This document shows, piece by piece, positions 20,452-31,759 of a stretch of 64,000 bases of DNA. Below the pieces are notes generated by a model. It was not told where the DNA came from and searched no databases. It worked only from the letters and a program-made list of their open reading frames with translations. The stretch spans positions 3,968,001 through 4,032,000 of the forward strand of contig JAITYX010000049.1 of the NCBI GenBank assembly GCA_021018815.1. Reading direction: 5' to 3'. The translations under genes were made by a program, and so were the position numbers. Each line of letters opens with the position of its first letter. Positions within the stretch are counted from its first letter, which is position 1. The stretch is from Talinum fruticosum (lineage: Eukaryota; Streptophyta; Magnoliopsida; Caryophyllales; Talinaceae).

Positions 20452-21606
20452 GTCATGCGCAGCCTCGGTTGCATCCTCGGCTTCAGCTTCTTCTTCTTCT
20501 TCTACCTCATCGGATGTAGACTTGGCCAGGCTAGAGGACTCCTCCGACGTGTCGAAGTGTTCTAAGTCATGCGCAGCCTTCGTCGTGTGCTTGCGAAGAA
20601 GTTCGAGTTGTTCGCGTTGCTCGCCAAGAAACCGTTTGAACTCAAGCATCAAGGATTGACACTCTTGAATCTAGGATTAGGCTATTTTCTGGTTAATGAT
20701 CATCCCACCGAAAATGGGCTTGAGAGAGTGTACAACGAACTTAAGTAGATGGTAGAGTGGGTTGAATCTAAGTGCTGGGAGGAGGAGAGGCGGGTTCCAA
20801 CTCGGAAGAGTGAACCCATTCACCAGAGCTTAACCTCCTAGTATCCATACGAAGTTCTTTTCGGCCCAGAAAAATGGTCGACTCGAAACAACGAAGGGAT
20901 GTGAGAGAAGGGGAATCTTGAATTCTTTGAAAATAAGAGAGAAAAGAGCTCCGAAAAGAGAAGGAGTAGATTTCTTTGATTGAGCATGAACTTGTGTTAT
21001 TTGCTCGATAATGAAAGGAAAGAGGTCTACATCGTAGCCCTCAATGATGTCAAATAAAACTTTGAGAACCCTAGAGTTTGGGTTCTCCTTGCTCGAGTGG
21101 TGAGCAATTAAAGTGCGCACCAAAATGTAGCAAAGCGAGTCGACCTCACTTTTCATCCGAGTCAAAGAGAAATTTTTTCTGTGCTGAGGCACTTCTTTGG
21201 CAAATTTGTCGAAGAAATCATTGACAACTTCGAGACAAGGAATGTGATTGGGATTCGAAAAAGATAAGGTACATTGAACAATTTGTGGAGAAGCGGGAGG
21301 TTGATTCGACTTTGGTACCTTAAACTTTGGAAGTGATGACACCTCCACATATGGTTTTTTTGGCGTAGAACTCAACCATGAGCTCTGGATAAATAAAGTC
21401 ACTAAAGCATAGACAGTTATATACTTCAGTTTCTTGAATGAACTTTAGCCAAGAGAAGGAGGTGGTTTTGAAGAACTTGTCATCCAACATGAAGTGCTTG
21501 GACAACGAGACACTTTTGAGGGGTCGGACATAGTCTCTTGAGTTGTTTTTCGGGCCTTCTTTGTTGCAGACCTCGTGAACTCCGATGTAGAACAACATTT
21601 AGGCAT
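20452..21606 (-). pseudogene. C5 additional ORF
   Basis: It starts MPKCC at ATG 21606-21604. After frameshifts the order is DDKFFKTTSFSWLK, FIYPELMVEFYA, GGVITSKV (21320-21598), then an open 190-codon stretch 20830-21402 with KEVPQHRKNFSLTRMKSEVD and LFDIIEGYDVDLFPFIIEQ, then a basic/acidic tail with SEESSSLAKSTSDEVEEEEE (about 20484-20540). All blocks have partners in C3 (12968-16110), including KEVPESHKNFSVTR. The long open part shows slower decay than much of pol. The end is truncated at 20452. No catalytic motif is recognised. Confidence 0.68.
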
Positions 21607-22129
21607 TTTAAGAGAGAAAGGATGAGAGGTTACTAGAGAAGTGAGCGAGAGAGAGAGAGAGAGAGAGCACTTTGAAAGCAAGGGACAAGTATGAGAGAGT
21701 AAAGAATTTTGTGTAAGAAAGGTAAGGAGCAAAGTAAAGAAATGAAGACAAATAGATGTTATTTATGGAGTGAATGGAAATGTCCTTTAACCTTCTTTCT
21801 TAACATTTAAACGACATTCTCAAATAGACATGACGTATAGCGGTCTAACGACTACAATTCTAGCATTTGTCTCTCCAACGATTCGAATTCTTTGAAAGTG
21901 ACGTGTGTCGAGAGAGAGAGAATTAAAAAAATCTTTATGAGATTCTCCATTCATCTAGAGATGATCTCAAAAGTTTGGTGTCCATTTTTATCAAAGACCG
22001 ATTCGACTCGGTCTTGTTTTTAGCGACTCGAAAGCAATTAACAAATAACTCAGTCTCATTGTTAAGTTAACCGATCCATTTGTTAATTAAGAACAAATCA
22101 AAAAAAAATTAAGCACGTAAAACATATAA
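21607..22129 (-). promoter_or_regulatory. C5 spacer with TATA-like element and CT-rich leader
   Basis: On the minus strand CCATAAATAA (21759-21768) precedes about 150 bases of CT-rich leader, with a (CT)n run at 21644-21668, ending at the additional-ORF ATG. The remaining 21770-22129 is non-coding, with another CT run near 21911-21922. It corresponds to 12379-12967 of C3. Confidence 0.45.
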
Positions 22130-23560
22130 TCATGCATTAATCATGCCAAGCTCATTCCTAATAAAACAAAACCGATCCTCACTAAGTGGCTTAGTGAAAA
22201 TATCGACTAATTAAAATTTAATAGCAATGAATTCAAGTTCAATATCACCTTTGTCATAATGGTCTCTCAAAAAATGATACTTGACCTTAATATGCTTTGT
22301 TTTTTAATGCTGAACTAGATTCTTAGTGATGCTTATTGCACTCGATTATCACACTTGATTGGGATAGATTTGAATGAAAGTCCAAGATCTTTCAAGTGTT
22401 GCGTGATCCACAAAATCTGAGCACAACATGCTCCAGTTGCAATATACTCGACCTCCGCAGTTGATAGAGCTACTGAGTTTTGCTTCTTTGAGTGCCAAGA
22501 TATTAAGGATTGACCCGAAATTGTCAAGCTCCTGAGGTGCTCTTTCTATCAACTTTGTATGCAGCATAATCAGCATCCGAGTATCCAATGTGGGTCGGTT
22601 ATGAGTCTCTTGAAAACCATACACCGAGATTCCGAGTGCCGATAAGATATCTAAAAATCCTCTTCACCGTAGTTAGATATGATTCTTTTGGATTAGCTTA
22701 AAATCTTGCCACAAACATACACCGAACGTAATGTCCGGCCTACTTGATGTGAGATATAACAGTACAATCAATCATACCTCTTTAGATCTTCCGATCTACT
22801 TGCTTTACCTTTTTCGCTTGAGTTCAATTTCATGATGCTACTCATGGGCATTGTTGTATGTTTGACATCTTGAAGCTTGTACTTCTTCAATAATCCTTGG
22901 TATACTTAGATTGATGGACATAGATGTCATATTTATCTTGTCCGATTTGTAGACCAAGAAAGAAATTGAGCTCTCCCATCATGCTCATTTGGAACTTCTG
23001 TCTCATCAACTCCGAAAACCCTTGACAAAGATTTTCATTAGCAGTCGCAAAACTGATATTATCTCTAAGCTATAAGGAAATATCTCCCCTTGGTTTTTAT
23101 GAAAAGAGTTTTATCAATCTGATCTCTTTTGAAATCATTCTCAACCAAGAAGTCTGCTCAATCTTTTATACCAAGCTTTGGGAGCTTGTTTAAGACCATA
23201 GCCTTTTGCAATTTGAAAAGATGATTTGGAATTTCGAGTTTTCAAATCCAGGGGTTCCTTAACATAGACTTCCTCTTAAATGAAACCATTTTGAAAAGCA
23301 CATGCCAATATGATTGTAATTGCTTCGATCCTAGCAATCGGTGCAAAGGTAATCAATCCCTTCTTCTTGATTGTAACCTTGAGCCACAAGTCGATACTTA
23401 TTTGTCACTACCAACCCATCCTCATCCAATTTGTTTTTGAAAACCCATTTGGTTCCTATAACTGGTTGATCGAAGGTCATTTAGTCAAAGTCCGGACTTG
23501 GTTTCTTTCAAATTGATTAAGCTCTTCTTGTATGGCCTCTACCCATTCAGGTTCATTTAG
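22130..23560 (-). pseudogene. C5 reverse transcriptase and RNase H
   Basis: The pol stop is at 22130-22132 after NELGMINA. RNase H shows STAEVEYIATGACCAQILW (22333-22527), HLKDLGLSFKSIPIKCD and, near the end, DIFTKPLSED. RT motifs are worn: LMRQKFQMSMMGELNFFLGLQI (about 22935-23005), a KAPKAWYKRLSR-like stretch (about 23180), and EPEWVEAIQEELN (about 23520-23560). The region of the YVDD active site (about 23050-23080) has lost bases and cannot encode it. Confidence 0.82.
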
Positions 23561-24905
23561 GGCCTTAAGTGCATTTCTGGGTTACGTTAATGATATGAAT
23601 GTAGTGAATGCACATAAATTTTACAAAGAAGAATGAGTTCTTACCCGACTGTTGATGTCGGACAAAATGTTCTCGAGTGGGTGGCTCGAAGCATATTCGA
23701 ATGCTCTAGCCGTTCTCTGGTTCACCAAGTTTGTAGGTTAAACTGGATGATCTTTAATAGTCCGAGATTGCTAATTTTGCTCATTTGCTTGTCCTTTAGC
23801 ATTCTCAGCTGGCTATTGAGCTGGTTCGGTTTGAGTCATGATGTGCTCGAGCTGCCTCATTCCGAGTTGCTTTCTTCTAACTCCGGTCTAAGCTCGGCTT
23901 CAGCAAGATCATCTTCATCTCAATTGAGTTTCGGATGTGAGAAGGTTGACTCACTTGTTTTTCCCTGATTATTTCATGAAACACAACGTGGATGCTTTCT
24001 TCCACTTTGTTTGTTCTTTTCTTAAAGACACGATATGCTTTCTTGTGAGATGAGTAACCTAGAAATATACCTTCATCTCGACCGAGCATCAAACTTGGTC
24101 AGGTGATCCTTACCACTATTGTGAACAAAGCATTTACATCCAAAGGGTTTGAGGTATGAGATGTGGGCTTCTTTCCCCTCTAAAGCTCATAGGGAGTTTT
24201 CTTGAAGATGGGTCGGATGAGGCATTTGTTCGGTGTGTAGTTTGCTTTGTGTTGATCGCCTCGACCCACAAATAGTAAGGTAGATCATGTTCAATCATCA
24301 TCGTCCTTCGTATTTTTTAAGAGTTTTTTCTTTCTCTCCACTACCCTGTCCTGTTGAGGGGTTTTGGGTGCTGAGAAGTTGTGAGAGACACCATTCTTGT
24401 CACAGTAACTCCGCAAATTTTGAATAGTCAAACTCCCTTCCATGGTTAGTCCGAATTCTTCTGATTTGAGTTTGAGACTCTACTATAATTTTGCTTGTAG
24501 AGCTTGCTCGAACTCTTTAAAAGCTTCAATTTTGTTCCTAAGAAAACAAACCCGGGTAAATTGTGAGTAGTTATCAACAATCACAAGTACATATGATTTA
24601 CCTCCGAGACTCTTCACATAGATTTCACCACATAAATCCATATGTAGCATCTCAAGCACTTTGGATGTGGAAACACTTTTGAGAGGTTTGAAGGATGATC
24701 TAACCTCGTTTCACTTTTGTGCATGATTCACATATTTTATCTTTCTTAAATGCATAGTTAGGTAGACCCCTAAGTAGACCATGAGATGCAAGCTTTTTGA
24801 TATTGTGCATGCTAACATGACCTAGTATGCGATGCCATGTCTAAGAATCATCATGCAATGATGCTTTTAAATAAGATAAGTTCTTACTTGGGTCGAAAAG
24901 AGGAA
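23561..24905 (-). pseudogene. C5 integrase with zinc finger
   Basis: Reading leftwards: the HHCC finger region (about 24700-24905, with CLSCXKLASHGL-like remains), the catalytic core (about 24230-24660, frames broken, with a TDHGRE-like stretch near 24440), then the C-terminal domain GRDEGIFLGYSSHKKAYRVFKKRTNKVEESIHVVF (23877-24092) and an acidic linker to RT. The arrangement equals C3 10919-12088. Confidence 0.8.
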
Positions 24906-25985
24906 TAGTATAAGTATTACCCGACCTCTTACCCGAGAGCTTAGTCTCTTTGGTAGTTGCATCGTAAATATAGCAATTGGTCCGAGTAAATCTTACCTCT
25001 TGACCTTTGTCACAAAACTAAGATATGCTAAGTAGATTGTACTTTAATCCTTTCACAAGATAGATTAGGTCGACCAAGTTGTCTCCTTTCCCAATTTTTC
25101 TAATTCCAACTATCTTGCCCTTGCTGTCATCTCCAAAAAGACTTTGCCCCCTTATAAATCTTCAAACTTAGAAAAGAGTCTTGAATCTTCTCACATGCGG
25201 CGTGAGCATCCACTATCTAAGTACCAATGACATTTCGTCCTTTTCGAGTTACTCGCAAGTCGAAACACACTAACCATTCTCACATCCTCTAACGAACCAA
25301 GTAACTCCCTTTATGTGCTCCTTTGTTGTAGAAGAAGAATCTTGGGAACCTAGATTTGAATGACTTTGGGTTTGGTATGATTCAAAGTCTTCTTTTAAGA
25401 AACCGAGTCTGTGTGCCTTTCTATTGAAAATCTCTTCTTTTATTAATAGGTGGAGAAGGTTTTCTCTTGTAAACTCGGTTCGAATTAGACTTAAGTAGGA
25501 ATTAGATTTAAGTAGGAATCAGATTCCTCCTCTTCGTTAAAACCAAGTCCTTCTTTCATGATGGAGACACACCGAGAGCCTAAAAGCATGTCAAGGTTTT
25601 TCGACCTTGAGTAAACTTCAAAACAAGCTCTTCGGACTCATTGAGCTTTCTTTTCGGATGCTCATTTTCTCTTCGAGTGACTCGAGACTTAGTCTCATTA
25701 GTCTTAGTACTAGTCTTCAGTTCTTTCAGAGTTAGTATATGTTTTTTGCAATTCATTTTTCAAACAATTTCTCTCGAAGTGAAAGACTTAAGTTGTTTTT
25801 GAACCGAGAAGAATCGAATTGGACTTTTCTTCCAAAGTGTAGATATACTTCGCCAAATTAACATTGGAGAATTTAAGAAAGTATTCAATTACATCGTGAG
25901 GACTTGTTTCCTCACAGTCTAAGTTGTTAGAATCTTACTTAGATTCAACTCCCGAGTCTGTTAGTGCCATAAGACACATTGAGTC
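24906..25985 (-). pseudogene. C5 gag C-terminal spacer and protease start
   Basis: The protease start reads HWYLDSGCSRRM (25194-25229) with the DSG motif intact. To its right is the coiled-coil-like gag spacer (about 25560-25930), with KFSNVNLAKYIYTL-like sequence near 25835-25885. The acidic end of gag ends at 25985 in the target duplication of S2 and continues at 27589. Confidence 0.78.
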
Positions 25986-27588
25986 CGAAGACTCGGACTT
26001 TACTCCACACATTTCGAGTTCTATCAAAGGAATCAGGTATAAGACTTTCTCACTTATAGAGTTTTGATTCCAAGTCATTCTCTCGTACCTTAGAAACTTT
26101 TCCGAGTGATATAGTATTTTCTCTAAGTGATATAGCATTTATTTCATGTATTCTTACTTGTCTCTGTGAGACTCGTAAAGCATATCCGAACTTACTATCT
26201 TACACCTAGTTCTTCGTCTCTCATCACATAGAATTATCGCATGTTCAAATGACTAGTATTCGCATAACCGCACTCGAGTCCGACCTCATATTACAAGTCT
26301 TATTCTCGTTATAGTCGGCGCTTCTAGTCCGAGCCATGCTTAGTCTAGATCAAGTTTGTTTCACTCGATATTCTTTATGTAACTTGATTCTCGCTTAGAC
26401 TAACTCGGATGGAATTTCGTGTTTCATGGATATTAGACTCGTAAAATTCCATTCCTTTTCCGACTCGGATAATTAGTCACTTAATTATTTTAATTATATT
26501 ATTATCTCGTGTCTAATCTTGGACCAAAGTATTTTATACTTTGAGAACCAATTTGATTTACTTTTGTAGGTTATTCAAACGAGGATACACTTTTTGAATT
26601 ACAAAAGTAACCGACTTCAAAACGTTAAATCACCAGCAGACAAGGCTTTTTCCATCTCTCACCTAGCCCTAGAAGATTGTGTCGGGGTTGTCTGTTTCCA
26701 AAACTAGAAAACCGAAACGCCTAGCTTAATGGTGGTTTCCACCTTATCTTTCAAGACACCGCTAGTGGTTTTGGGACTTCCAAAGGAGTCAAGAACCGTT
26801 GTCTAACGTTCATATCTCAACGGATACTTTTTGAGTGACTTGGAAGATCCTTAACAACGGTCCTAAAGGACCTCCAATCGGAAGATGGAGATAACGGCTA
26901 TGCTACCTGGTCATCTATAAATAGAAGCCAACACTCAAGACTTGAAGATTGCGAAGGCTATTGTCAATACACATACTTGAGCAAAGTCATTGTATTCATT
27001 CTCAATCTTCTACTTACAACTCCCACTCTGTAATTCATTATATTCCGAGTTATAAGGTCTTGTACTTAGTTACAAACACTCTCTTTCTTACTCTCTAAGT
27101 AAGGTCCCTTGATTGAGTCGTAAGGGTTAACTCAGCTCGCTTATCCCTAGCTGTAAGGGTTATCTCAGCTAGGAAGTACTAGATCGGATAAGGAAATTTC
27201 TAAGTCTAGGAAAAACTTGTAAGGAGTTGTTTAAGGGAGTAACTCGGGTTAAGTCAGTCTACGGTATTTTGTGGACTCAAAATAGTGGAATTGACTTCGT
27301 GCTTGGATTAGCACGGTCCGTGGTTTTTGCCCCAGGAGCGTTTCCACATACTTTATGTGTTTTCACTTTCGAGTACATTCTAGACTCGGACCAATTCAAA
27401 GTTTTAGCTTTATCTCGCTTCTTTAATCTATACTGCAATTCCGAGTACATACTTTTCTCACCCCATTACGGACTCGAATCCGCCTCGTGTATGCCTTGGT
27501 CAAAAGTGTTTAATTTTCTAAAAATCTTCCACCACCCTATTCACCCCCTCTAGCTAGGGTGATTCAGTCTCTCCCTAAGCAAACCTTC
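25986..27588 (+). mobile_element. S2: solo copia LTR in C5 gag
   Basis: A plus-strand LTR of about 1.6 kb starting CGAAGACTCGG (expected T at the first base) and ending AAACCTTC. GAGTC flanks it at 25981-25985 and 27589-27593. The gag sequence across it becomes continuous and matches C4 (33396-33420) when it is removed. The final A of CTTCA is either missing or replaced by the G of the duplication. The TATA box is at 26916-26925 and the U5 hairpin at about 27534-27565. Its orientation is opposite to C5, and it has no primer site. Confidence 0.9.
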
Positions 27589-28155
27589 GAGTCATCGAAT
27601 CATCTTCTTCTTCGGATGAGTCATCATCGTTCTATGTGGCCATCATAGCCTTCTTCTTTCTGTCCTTCTTTCTCTTCGGACAGTCTTTGACTATGTGATC
27701 TTTACTGCCACATTCAAAATAGCCAAAGTTCTTAGTTAAAGATAACTTTGAAGGGCAAGGATATTTACCCTTTCTGTCCTTCTTATATTTCTTGTAGAAC
27801 TCTTCCTTTTGCCTCTTTTCCCTTTTTTTAAGCTTCATCATTCTTTTGAAGTCTCGGGCAATGAGTGCCATTTGGTCTTCTTCCGAGTCCGAAGAACTCG
27901 GACTTTCCCTTCTACTTTCCGAGGCCTTCAGCGCAATGTTATTTTTGGTGTTGACCTCGGCATCCTCTTCTTGCGAGTTATTTTCGTGGGTAAGTAGCTT
28001 CCCATTCAGTTCATCCGGTTTTAATTGAGAGAGGTTCCGAGCTTCCTTGATGGCTGTCACCTTGGGACCCCATCTTCTCTTTGGAAGACTTCTCATAATT
28101 TTTGTGAACATTTCCTCATGAGACATTTTTCTAGCCGGAGATTTGAGATTGTTTG
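27589..28155 (-). pseudogene. C5 gag core and zinc knuckle
   Basis: This is the best-kept gag piece, with an open frame 27632-28126: SHEEMFTKIMRSLPKRRWGPKVTAI, a Ser/Glu-rich part, MALIARDFKRMMKLKKREK, REEFYKK-type Lys-rich sequence, and the knuckle YFECGSKDHIVKDC. The knuckle has X2-C-X4-H-X4-C spacing but Tyr instead of the first Cys. It is followed by a basic and acidic tail. It is bounded by the S2 target copy on the left and the G2 target copy GTTTG (28151-28155) on the right. Confidence 0.88.
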
Positions 28156-31100
28156 TGTAAGACCCGTAATTTTCGGCTTAGTTGGTCTTACGAGCTAGGG
28201 CTAATTATTTAGCCTTGATTAAATATAGTGGGTCGAGCGACCAAGTTTTATACGTGGTTAGATATTCGTAAATTAGTTTGAGCGAATTATTATTAGTTCG
28301 CGTAACTCTTCTTGGTGAAGCGTATTAATTCGATTTTCCGAGTTTTCGCTCGGACCAGCTACGTATTAATCCGAGACCGCGTATGTTACGTATGTGGGTT
28401 TAATTACATTGAGGATTAAAAAAAAAAAAGGAAAAGGGAGAAGGGGATTAGTATAGTGGAAGCGAGTGCTGGCAGCACTCGATGGAAACCACCGAAAAGG
28501 AAGAAGGGGAGGAAACGAACGTAAGCGAGAACGGGAGAGAGAGAGAGCGAGACCGAGCGAGGGAGACAGAGAGAGCGGGAGAGGGCGAGCGAGAGCAGGG
28601 GAAGCGACCGGAGGCCGGCGGGCTCCACGGCTAGCGGAGGTGAGACGGCGAGCAAGCGCGGGAGCGGCCAAGGCCCAAAGGAGGGCGAAACCGAGGCCGG
28701 GAAAGGGACACGAACGCGAGGGCGAGAGAGAGGTAGTCGGTGGGCGCGAGAATCGTGGCCGGCAATGGCGTCGAGTGTGGAAAGGGGCTGCGAAACCGTG
28801 ACTCGGTGAGCAAAACAACACTAGCCGGCGGGCAAGAGGGAACGACGAGCGAGGGACGGCGACAGAAGCGAGCAAGAAAGGAGAACGGAAGCGTAAATAG
28901 AAAGGGAAATCGAGGGCAAGCATTAGAGGGAATAAGAGGAAGATTAAGTAGATAGTAGAAGGAAGAAGCAGAGAAGCAGAGGCAGAGAATGAGGATAGGA
29001 GGTAGAGTGAGAGGTACAGAGGCGGAACGGGAAGAAGCGAGAGGGCAAGGAACCCAATCCGAATTCATCCAAGTCGATTACCAAAATTAAAATTTGAGGT
29101 GGGTAGTCCCGTACTCTAATCTATTAGTGCTTTTGAAACCCAAATGAATTTATTATGATTGTTGAATGTGATTGTGAATATTGAACACGTATGCTATTGA
29201 TGAGTTTAGTAGTTGCTTGAAAGTGGAATTAGGAGTCTTGAGGGGAATTAGTAGTTGTTTAGGCCTAAATTGAAAATCGGGAAATCGGACTGGAGTTAGG
29301 CCGCTGAGTGTAGTGAGTCGTATCGAGAATTCGAGTTAGTTGGGAATGAGCACGTTATGGTTTGGGTATCGCTTATGAATTAATATTACGATTAAGCCTT
29401 AGAGATTTCTTGAACTTGCGATTTTGAGAGCTAATTACGATTATTGGGTAATGATGGGTCGAAGTATAAAGAGCAGTATGAATTCATATTAAGTAATGCA
29501 CAACTAAGGCTAGAAGGGGGTGATTGTCAAGTTAATTAAGTTTTAAGTATATTGAAATCCTAGAGGTTGAACCGAACGGGAAGGTAAGCGGAGCTATCGG
29601 AAATTGAATAATGAAAAGCGATTGAGAGTTATATAGTTAAGGGTAGATGAACAGGAGTTGATTAATAAGATAGCAATATACAATGTGGAGTTTGAGGCAG
29701 GGAAACGACGAGCGGGGAATTGTAAGGTTAAGTTGAGTTTAGAATGTATATAAGTCTTTGAGATGAAATTAAGCTGGAAGATGAACCTAACAAAAGGAAC
29801 TTAAGTGATAAAGTGAGATTAGGAATCATACGGTCGAGTATGAGCAAATGAAGTTAATTTATAAAATAGAGACCTAGAACGAGGAGTGGGAGTAAAGACA
29901 GCGAGTTGTGAGAAGTCGAGACGTGAGCAAAAGAAGTGGATTCATAAAGTAGAAACATAGAATGAGGAATTGAAGTAAAGACAGAGAATTGTGAGAAGTT
30001 TAACGTTCAATTAGATGATATCTACTCGTGGTTATTGTGGCTCGGAAAATGGAAATTAATCGTACTAAAGTGAATCACATTTGAGAAAGTGAATTTACAA
30101 AGGTGGCACGTGTGTCATGCCTTCTACGATGATAAATTGATTGAGATCTTGGTTAGAGACCAAGTTTGAGAAGTGATTGTGATCACTTCGGTTTAAATGA
30201 ATTATGGGCTAAGATTGTTTAGACTAGAGGAAGGAGGTGGTCGTGCGTATCGGGCCAAGGGGTCCTTGCGTATCAGGATGCCCATCAACCGGAGAGGTTG
30301 ATTCTTTCCTAACGAGGAAAGCGGAGTCTTCTAGGTATTTGACTAGAGATAGGTCCCGGGAACTCGAGTCGGGGTCGCGCCCCGAGAACCGCCTCGGTGC
30401 TAGTTCAATCGTCGAAAGCCTCGAAAGAATTTTCGAAAGTATTTGAAAGAAAGTGCAGATGATTCCACCTTGTTTCATGTGATTACATTCCTAAAATGAT
30501 TGCAAATCGTGCTTCCAAATGATTAAAGTGTTATGAGCTTTATGTTGCGAATGATTTCAAGAGATTTCATTAAAAAGTATATAGATTTGTATTATAATAT
30601 TATGCTTTCGCTGATTTCATTATTATAAGTATTATGTGTAATGAATTTCCATTTTACTGGTATACGACTCCGGTGAGCCCATGGTTTATTGGTCACCCCC
30701 ACAATTCCCCCTTTCCACCACAAGTGTGCAGGTACATTATCGGAAGGTAGGATCTACGCATAGCACAATCCGGACCCTTGCCGATCGCTGAGTGTTAGAT
30801 CGACTCAAGGAACCGACATGCATTGTTATGACTCTAAATGTTGTATTTGTAATTTAGTTCATGTAGTTTGTGCCGGATGTATAGTAAACCCTTTTAGATT
30901 GTTGTAAGTTTTATCGCATGATTGGTTGGACTCCGGCGTGTGGCCGTTCAGTTGTATACTTCGAGCGGGTGGCTCGTTGAGTTATGTTATGCTTTTTATG
31001 CAGGGTCTTAGGGCTTTAAGCCTAAGGGTTACTCCGCTTTACAAACAGTAACTCTGCCGAAATTTTTAGCAATCTCGGATTCTTTTGGGGAACCACCTTT

Positions 31101-31213
31101 ATTATCTTTAAGTTGAATTTAGAGAGTCGAACCGACACCTGATAGAGCCTTGGGAATTCCCGTAAGGAACTATGGCGATGTAATACTCCTAAGGGGTGTT
31201 TTGGGGTGTTACG
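28156..31213 (+). mobile_element. G2: solo gypsy-like LTR in C5 gag
   Basis: A 3.06 kb solo LTR that starts TGTAAGACCCG and ends GGGGTGTTACG (expected final A), with a perfect 5-bp duplication GTTTG at 28151-28155 and 31214-31218. It aligns throughout with G3 and, less well, with G1 and G4. A GA-rich and CG-rich block at 28430-29050 produces long Arg/Glu-rich or Ser/Leu-rich open frames that are artefacts. A GAG|GTGGGT site at about 29095 and GTGTGCAG|GTACA at about 30724 resemble splice sites. No internal retroelement domain is present. Confidence 0.88.
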
Positions 31214-31694
31214 GTTTGTAATCTCAATGAAGCGAATAAACATCTGAGTGATGTTTTCTTCGACTCCATCTTCAACAACACGTATCCGTGAAGATACCGG
31301 CTTATCTTCGCATGTTTCACTTGGCTTGTTCCCTTGTATGTGTTGATGAAAGTATCCAAGTACATCTTTAGCTGTGTCACATGCTGACACTCTATTGTGC
31401 TCTTCTACGCTGATAGCACACATCGATTGTTCATTGCTTTGAAATTCTTTCTAAACTTCTTACTCTACATTAGTGTACTTGAATTTTTCTTTAGGCACAG
31501 ATCTTCTTAGATGATGTTCCTTCCATCTTCATAGGGATGTAGTTGCCTTCTTAGATGATGTTCCCGACATCTTCATCGTTGTCCAACGAAAGCACTCAAT
31601 CAGTTTCTTCCAAGTGTATGAAGTTTGATCCTTTAAACTTTGGTGGTCAGGTGGAAGATCTTCTTTCATAGAACTCTCTAATGTTCCGAGCCAT
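31214..31694 (-). pseudogene. C5 gag N-terminal part
   Basis: It starts at ATG 31694-31692 (MARNI). The PPKFKGSNF and LEETD regions follow, then SxxEYNRVSACDTAK-like sequence (about 31360-31400), YLHGYVLLKME and, at the left end, IRFIEIT. A 46-base partial repeat around 31505-31590 duplicates the GNYIPMK-proximal stretch. It is cut by G2 and continues at 28150. Confidence 0.78.
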
Positions 31695-31759
31695 CTGGTC
31701 TTTACACCTTTGAATTGTTACATCATTCTTGACGAGGCTAGGCTAGGCTCGATACCAAT
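31695..31759 (-). other. C5 leader and primer-binding site
   Basis: On the minus strand TTGGTATCGAGCC (31746-31759) follows the LTR end, as in C8. The leader runs to the gag ATG at 31694. Confidence 0.78.

Noticed and set aside
21644..21668. GA microsatellite as an independent feature of interest
   Set aside because: It is part of the CT-rich leader of the C5 additional ORF and is reported there.
28366..29068. Long open frames rich in Arg/Glu (plus) or Ser/Leu/Pro (minus) in G2, with similar ones at 8843-9443, 37310-37682 and 50234-50647
   Set aside because: They are simple consequences of a purine-rich block; the frames overlap on both strands, vary between copies and have no motif.
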